Positions 43,301-64,000 of a DNA stretch of 64,000 bases are shown piece after piece (within the stretch, counting starts at the first letter, position 1; the number at the start of each line of letters is the position of its first letter). The stretch covers positions 26,034,441 through 26,098,440 of the forward strand of contig NC_067135.1 of the NCBI RefSeq assembly GCF_021347895.1. The letters run 5' to 3'. Source of the stretch: Acanthochromis polyacanthus (lineage: Eukaryota > Chordata > Actinopteri > Pomacentridae). The notes under the pieces were generated by a model. That model did not search any database and was not told the origin of the DNA. It worked only from the letters and a program-made list of their open reading frames with translations. Made by a program: the position numbers and the translations under genes.

Positions 43301-44984
43301 CAATAAGTTTTATATCAATATGATGATCAAATATATCCACAGATATTCTAAATGGTCCATTACAGTTTTTCTCAATTGATCAGACACTAACTTCCATTCT
43401 CTGCACACATTTCTCATAAACAGGACTCTGCTGTCCAAATGTTGGACACTATTCATGGTTTACACACAGTTTCCAAAACTCTTGCACTCTTTTTGCAAAA
43501 GACTGAACATGTTTTTTGCTCATTTGAACACACTTTTTCACTCATAGCACACATTTTTCAAAAAGTGAACACTAGGAAGCAGAATTGGGAACAGAACTGA
43601 ACTGTTCCAACACTGCTGTCACAATTACAGTTTTCCTCTATTGCTAAGACACATTTCTGGAAAGCTGCTCTCCTTTTCCCTGAACTGTGAACACAAAACC
43701 CAGTTTTCAACCTACATTCACAAAACCTCTGACTCTTCTTGCAAAACCAAACTTTCACCTCAAAACAGTTCAATCTGTGCTCAAAACTGAACTTTGCTGT
43801 CAAATCATGCCTCAAGTCAATAAATTAAATACTGAGCAGTCACTAAACACTACATAGAAAAAAGGAAAACACAATGCTCAGGACATGAAGCGGTAGAAAT
43901 AAATGGTTATTTAGGCTAAATGCATGTTGTAAAACTAAATACCTGGGCATTTGTAACACTTGTACATAGAAAAAAGAATTAGCAAAAAAACATAAATCCT
44001 GTGCATTTACATGGAGCACTTGTACATAAAAATAAAGCACAAAAATATACAAATGAAGTACAAAGAAAAGAAGAGCATTACTCTGCCACAGCATCATTTC
44101 TCCGTACTGGGTCAGACCACAGGACTTCATCTACATCACAGGACACATTTTCTCTGACCAGAAAAAACCCCTGTCATGTCGTATCCATGCTGCTCTTCTT
44201 AGATTTCTGTCCATTGTAGTGCCTCACAAACCAGTGCTCTGGCTTATATGGACCCTCACATCATTAGCCACAAGTGTGATCAATTCTGAGTTGTTGTGTT
44301 CAACCGGTGACGCCTGAGCTTTAACTGTGTTTGACTTTTGCCACCAGTGCTCACCATTATGGAACACAGGTGCATCACAATGACAATGTGTTGACAAGAT
44401 GTGTCTAAACAGGTGGAAAGGGCTTATGGTTTAGCCAAAAGAGTGACTGATTCAATAAGTGGGTTCAGGCAACTGAGAATTTGGTTCAGACAATAGAGTT
44501 TAGTGTTTTAGCAATTGAGAAAAACTGTAACATCAACATGTAAAGAGGTCATCATTTTATTTGTGGACACCATGTATGAAACACACACTGGAGATGATTT
44601 AGTTTTTCTACCTTTGGTGTCTAATTTTCCTTCTGCAGGAGATAAAACTGGGAGGCTGGAAGTTAGAACTACAGATTAACAACAGAGAACCAAACACATT
44701 GATGTTTGATGAGTCATTAAAACTTCAGGCTGGAAAGATTCTCCGTGTGAGTCTGAACTTTTCACTTTCTGCTACATTTTTACTTTTAAAAACTTCTCAT
44801 TTTTATTCTGTCTGTAAATCTGTGACTGTTTTATTTACTACATTTACAGATACGGCGCCCACGCTGGTCCAGAGAACATTCTGATGATGTTGATCTGGTG
44901 CGGTCAGACATGAACTGGAGTCCTGAAGACGAACTGCAGATGAAGCTCATCAGCAACAATGGAGAGATCTTCAGACTGCTGTAA
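34359..44984 (+). CDS. Gene B: short butyrophilin-like receptor, V-set + membrane span + coil + lamin-tail domain
   Basis: Eleven exons: 34359-34367, 36790-36883, 37063-37404, 39358-39450, 39618-39652, 41239-41355, 41661-41729, 42253-42336, 43169-43249, 44639-44746, 44850-44984. They sum to 1,167 bases, 388 residues plus TAA, with no internal stop. Order: leader 1-34, V-set 35-148, membrane exon 149-179, basic tail 180-191, coils 192-281, LTD 282-388. There is no C-set exon and no exon equivalent to gene A exon 7. The V exon (phase 1) splices in frame to a membrane exon that uses a new TTCTTAG acceptor. Its upstream flank differs from that of A and C. This is the only complete uninterrupted member in the window. 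Function unknown; the Ig part belongs to the butyrophilin/MOG family. Confidence 0.75.
34908..35484 (-). mobile_element. LINE reverse transcriptase fragment (gene B intron 1)
   Basis: Same fragment as in gene A, including the same truncation point and the same frame break after NTSQKQ. The insertion therefore predates the split of A- and B-type genes. Confidence 0.65.
35485..35510 (+). repeat. Interstitial TTAGGG repeats (gene B)
   Basis: Four uninterrupted units at the LINE truncation point. Confidence 0.7.
35909..36070 (+). mobile_element. tRNA-derived SINE
   Basis: The head has polymerase III boxes, TAGCTCAGTGGG (A box) and GGTTCGATTCC (B box), followed by a non-tRNA body and an A-rich end after AATAAAGCTGAAAA. 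It is flanked by direct repeats AAAGGTCTATCTGC and AAAGGTCCATCTGC. Genes A and C have the empty site, so it is specific to gene B. Confidence 0.85.
36790..36883 (+). CDS. Gene B exon 2: signal peptide
   Basis: Same length and phase as in gene A. The hydrophobic core is unchanged; Ala to Ser in the N-terminal region. Confidence 0.65.
37063..37404 (+). CDS. Gene B exon 3: Ig V-set domain
   Basis: Both disulphide Cys and the core Trp are present (VLLSC, IEWSRE, DKGKYRC). It differs from gene A at scattered residues such as TVGDD to IEGDD. Confidence 0.9.
39358..39450 (+). CDS. Gene B exon 4: transmembrane segment with shifted acceptor
   Basis: The gene A acceptor CAG is CTG here; TTCTTAG 19 bases downstream takes over and keeps phase 1. 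The product is VSKSSY then a hydrophobic stretch [20 protein letters not shown]. The sequence is much more diverged from gene A than its surroundings. Confidence 0.72.
39618..39652 (+). CDS. Gene B exon 5: basic juxtamembrane tail
   Basis: [12 protein letters not shown], phase 1 to 0, four codons shorter than in gene A and without a stop. Confidence 0.65.
41239..41355 (+). CDS. Gene B exon 6: coiled coil
   Basis: 39 residues beginning [20 protein letters not shown]. The first six residues after Tyr are quite different from gene A (MEDNVK), but the heptad-like pattern is retained. Confidence 0.7.
41661..41729 (+). CDS. Gene B exon 7: acidic linker
   Basis: 23 residues, as in gene A except Ala-Pro to Asp-Thr in the middle. 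Confidence 0.65.
42253..42336 (+). CDS. Gene B exon 8: coiled coil
   Basis: 28 residues, one change (Asp to Asn) from gene A. Spliced to the LTD in phase 0. Confidence 0.68.
43169..43249 (+). CDS. Gene B exon 9: lamin-tail domain, part 1
   Basis: [20 protein letters not shown] then LKNISSE. Differs from gene Z at seven residues, all by replacement changes. Confidence 0.7.
43363..44527 (-). mobile_element. IS630/mariner-like relic (gene B)
   Basis: Same TA-flanked element and same transposase C-terminal remnant as at 772-1935, with few differences, so it was carried along by the tandem duplication. Confidence 0.7.
44639..44746 (+). CDS. Gene B exon 10: lamin-tail domain, part 2
   Basis: 108 bp encoding [12 protein letters not shown] and on to [10 protein letters not shown]. 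Three replacement differences from gene Z, no synonymous ones. Confidence 0.7.
44850..44984 (+). CDS. Gene B exon 11: lamin-tail domain, part 3, with stop
   Basis: 44 residues then TAA, one codon shorter than Z and A. Begins [20 protein letters not shown]: charge is strongly altered relative to gene Z (Asp to Arg twice, Trp to Arg). AATAAA at 44989. Confidence 0.7.
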   Translation: MRRPRWSREHSDDVDLVRSDMNWSPEDELQMKLISNNGEIFRLL

Positions 44985-45146
44985 TGTGAATAAACATGAG
45001 AAACATCATTTTTATTTCTGCATTCATCAAAGTGAGCCTTTGTTTTTTTAAAATATAAAATTCAACTCTTTTATCATTTTTGTTTTATTTTCTAAAACTT
45101 GTTTTCAAATGTCCATTTTGTATTTTTATCTAATTGTTAAGGAATT

Positions 45147-45642
45147 GTGTGATGTGGAGAGAAGAATCAGGAGACAGACTCAGAGACTCTCTGAGACTCA
45201 GATGCTGATGCTGAGAATAAGGTTTACTGATATCAGGAGAAATGATAGAGAGTAACACAGTGATGAGAGCAGCGGCAGCATCACTTCTGAGGAGTCTCTC
45301 TGGCCTTGGCTTTATATGGAGTTGGAGGAATGTCAAATGTAGGTTACAGTCCAAGTATAGTGACATCTTTGTTCATTAATGGACAGTAATATAGTCATGT
45401 TTTCTTTACAGCAGTTGTCTCTCACTCACATGTCTTCCTTGGCAGGCGTCTGTCTGTCTCATATTAGGAACAGAGAGTTCATAAACATGTTTACAGCCTC
45501 AATCTAGGAGAAACAGGGTAAAGAGTGACAGCCTGGAGAGTAGTTTGGGGTGACTTGGTACCTACACTTGATTTAAGGATCTAAGGTGACTGCAGCTGGC
45601 AGAAGTAGCAGCAGATGGGATGTCATAAACTAACAGCTGTGA
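45147..45642 (-). mobile_element. Probable solo LTR (second copy)
   Basis: Duplicate of 2556-3051, with the same GGAATT flanks. Confidence 0.45.
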
Positions 45643-47605
45643 GGAATTTCCTGAGTCATGAGAAAGAGTCATTTTTCCTTCACATTTATTAAATCTATGT
45701 TCAGTTCTGTGGAAAACTCATTAGGATTGTTGTTTTATCAAAGTTGTAATGAACAGAAGATACAACAGAGAAGACCAGAAATATGTACAACATTAAAACA
45801 ATCAGAACAAAACGTCTTCTACAGGTTAAAGTCAGTTTTTAGTTTCACCTCCTTTTGCTGTTCTTCAAACTTCATGTGTCGACTGTCTTCAGGTTTTCTT
45901 CAGTAATCTTGTATTTCATTAAATAAATCTTTTTTTTTTTTTGCCACTGAACAGAGTTTTTCTTCAGACTTGAACTGTTTTTAATTTGTTTCTCTCTCTG
46001 CAGTGTCAGCTTGTTGTTCTTCTGCTTCCATCTAGAATTCATGGAAAACTGATCCTTGTTTTAATATCAGTTCACATCTGATCCCATCATTTATTATCAG
46101 TTACAGGAAATATTTACAGAAACATGGAGAAAACCTGCTAAATATGTGATCAGCATCTGGATTTGTTCTTTCTCTTGTGTCTTTGTGTCTGATTTCAGTC
46201 CTACTCTGCCCCCTGCAGGCTTCATTCAGAATAACACCAAGTTAAACAGAGTCCAGATGTTTTTACTGCCATTAAAACCAGGAAATCAGAGAAAATGAGT
46301 CTGTTTTTATCAGTGTGTCTGTATTCATGTAGAATGTCCTCATCTGGTTTATAGAAAAGCAAACAAACAGTCAGAGTCTGTTAACAGCAGCAGAGATGTT
46401 GTGGTTCTGCAGAAAGTCTGTGGAGGTTGTGGTCAAAGTTTGAAGGAGAAGAAAATAAACAGAAAAGATCAAATTCTCCTGAAGATGTTCATTTGTTCAG
46501 AGTTTAACAGCAGCTGCTTCAGAACAACAGGTCACATGTGTCCACAAACAGCAACAGAGTTCAACAGAATTTACAAGTAAAATAAATGAAACAGTGAATC
46601 CAGACCAAACACATCAGATGGAATGAACTGGTATAAAAATAGAAGAAAACATCCTAGAATGAACAATAGAAGCACGGTGGGATGTCGTCTGCTTCAAACT
46701 AACATTTCTTTAATGAGCTTTTTCCTGTGTTGTTGCAGTTTAATTTAATCAGACATGTTTGTAGTTTCTCACTTAAATGCAGCATCACAATGAGGAAAAT
46801 GCTTCTAAACAAGAGGAACGGAGACAACAAGAACTTCTGTGCAGTCAGACCATGAGGTTCACTGTGTTTGACATTCAGCACAACATTTAGCTGTTTTTCT
46901 TCATTTAAATCAACGATTCCAGCAGAAAAGAGCTTCTGCTGGAAGTGAAGTCCATTAGTTTGACACGTTTAAAGGAAATAAAGTCAGAAAATCATCACCT
47001 GTCAGAGTCACAGCAGCCATCTTCCTGCAGCTTAAAGAGGAAACAGACCTCAACAGCTCAACAGACGTGATGAAACTCAAAGGAATCAAAGTGAAGACAG
47101 AAGGAAAATGTATTGTTCACTTCAGATATTCAGGGTTGATGACTGAGCAGGGCTGGAGTGGGACTCATTTTCAGTCCTGGACTTTCATCCCTCAGACCGG
47201 CCCACTTTAGATCACGACCTGTTCTTATAAAATCATGTAATTATAACCTTACATGTTGAGTCTACAAAAGGGCACTGTTCTGTGAAGCCTTATAATTCAG
47301 TGTGTTTTTGTAAATTATTTCCAGATCAGTGCAGTAAGGGTTGTTTCACAATGAGGATTTATTCCAACATGAGTTCACATCTCCAACATTATTCTTTACA
47401 ACAACATCAGAATCTATATTCTGTTCAAATAAATGTTCACAGACATCCAAACCTTAAAAATGAAATAAAATAAAAAATGTTGCACTTTCTAAAAACACTC
47501 TCATCTCTTTTTCCTCTGAAAGGAATCAGTTCCATCACAACTTAGATTGAACAAACATGAGAACATCAGTTAAAGGGTAAATCTCCAACACTATTCTCTA
47601 CAACA

Positions 47606-47812
47606 TCAGAATGTATGAATTATTAAAATACATCCTGTGACTGAGAGCAAAATAATCAGAACAACTGATTGATCTTCATGTGTCTCATTCCTAACTTGTG
47701 GTTCAGGTTCTGCTGCTGAGCTTCTCCCTTGTTCTCTCTGTTCCAACAGATCATCTGTTCCTTCACTGACAGCAGTAATCCTCTCATCACTACTGGCTCC
47801 AGGCTCTGACAC
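47606..47812 (-). other. Short minus-strand ORF (second copy)
   Basis: Same 68-residue frame as at 5030-5236, one visible silent change. Confidence 0.18.
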
Positions 47813-48364
47813 TAAATCACATTTGAAAAATGCTCAGAATTCTCCCCTTTTTCCAAAGCCTTCTGATCACTTCAGGTCAGTTTCATTCATGTAGAGCTGA
47901 ATCATCTTCTCATACAGAGCAGCTCTACTCCATATTCTTCATCAGATTCATTCTAATAATATTCACTCTGGACTTGTGGATCATGGCTGCTGCTTGCTTC
48001 TGGATTTCTTCAGACTCTGAAGGGCTGCAGGACAAGGTTTACCAGCATCATACTATTATTTAAATTATTATGTTCTACGCTACAACGACACAAAATTCAT
48101 TGAGTTGATAATTAATTCACCTGAACGGTGGTTTGTAAACTTACACATCTACCTGTTCCATCGTGCTCATTTGTCATTTCAACCCGCGGCTCGTTTCAGA
48201 GAAATAATGGCCGATTTCTGCACATTTGTCTGCGTCAGTGGAGGCGGAGGCAGCACAGAGACAGCGGTACCACAGAATGATCAACCCAGTACCATAACGG
48301 AACACCGGAACACTGGGAAAAGTTCCGGTCCTCCCGGTTAAACAGTCCGGGTCTGGTCACAGTC

Positions 48365-64000
<15,636 letters not shown>

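Larger units (their letters stand above)
44985..48364. other. Intergenic region between gene B and gene C
   Basis: Near-identical repeat of 2396-5788, including the polyA signal, solo LTR, minus-strand ORF and 5' leader. Confidence 0.55.

Overview
The window looks like teleost fish genomic DNA. It is AT-rich, with short exons, long introns, Tc1/mariner, hAT, LINE, SINE and LTR relics, and butyrophilin-like immunoglobulin genes of the fish type. No prokaryotic gene organisation is visible.

The core is a tandem cluster of one unusual gene family on the + strand. I traced splice sites and phases by hand. The full model is a 9-nt start exon, a leader exon, an Ig V-set exon, an Ig C-set exon, a transmembrane exon, a short basic cytoplasmic exon, several coiled-coil exons, and three last exons that read as a lamin-tail domain (LTD, the Ig-like tail of nuclear lamins). 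So a butyrophilin-like receptor carries a coiled coil plus LTD inside the cell, where a B30.2/SPRY domain is often found. All phases are compatible and the exon lengths sum to whole codons: 532 codons for the full form, 388 for the short form. Both introns inside the LTD fall where I recall them in vertebrate lamin genes, and the middle exon is 108 bp in both.

Layout: (1) 578-2395, the LTD end of an upstream gene (Z). (2) 5789-23977, gene A, full architecture, with an in-frame TGA in the cytoplasmic exon (CGA in its twin, gene C). (3) 23978-34358, a repeat-rich intergenic stretch: an L2/CR1-like LINE split by a hAT element with a BED finger, fish repeats, a TA microsatellite and an 851-bp inverted-repeat element. 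(4) 34359-44984, gene B, which has lost the C-set exon and one coil exon and joins V-set directly to the membrane span. (5) 48365 to beyond the window end, gene C, nearly identical to gene A. Positions 1-20,690 match 42,590-64,000, so the cluster repeats as a unit of about 43 kb holding one A-type and one B-type gene. Z is the B-type gene of the preceding unit.

The introns are full of insertions: paired Tc1 copies, IS630-like relics, LINE fragments next to TTAGGG repeats, a Rex3-like LINE joined to a piece of 28S rRNA, and a 5.4-kb insertion with 13-bp terminal inverted repeats that is complete only in gene C.

The most notable signals are the Ig-coil-LTD architecture itself, and that the LTD exons of genes Z and B differ at 21 codons plus one codon deletion with no synonymous change, while their introns are almost identical.
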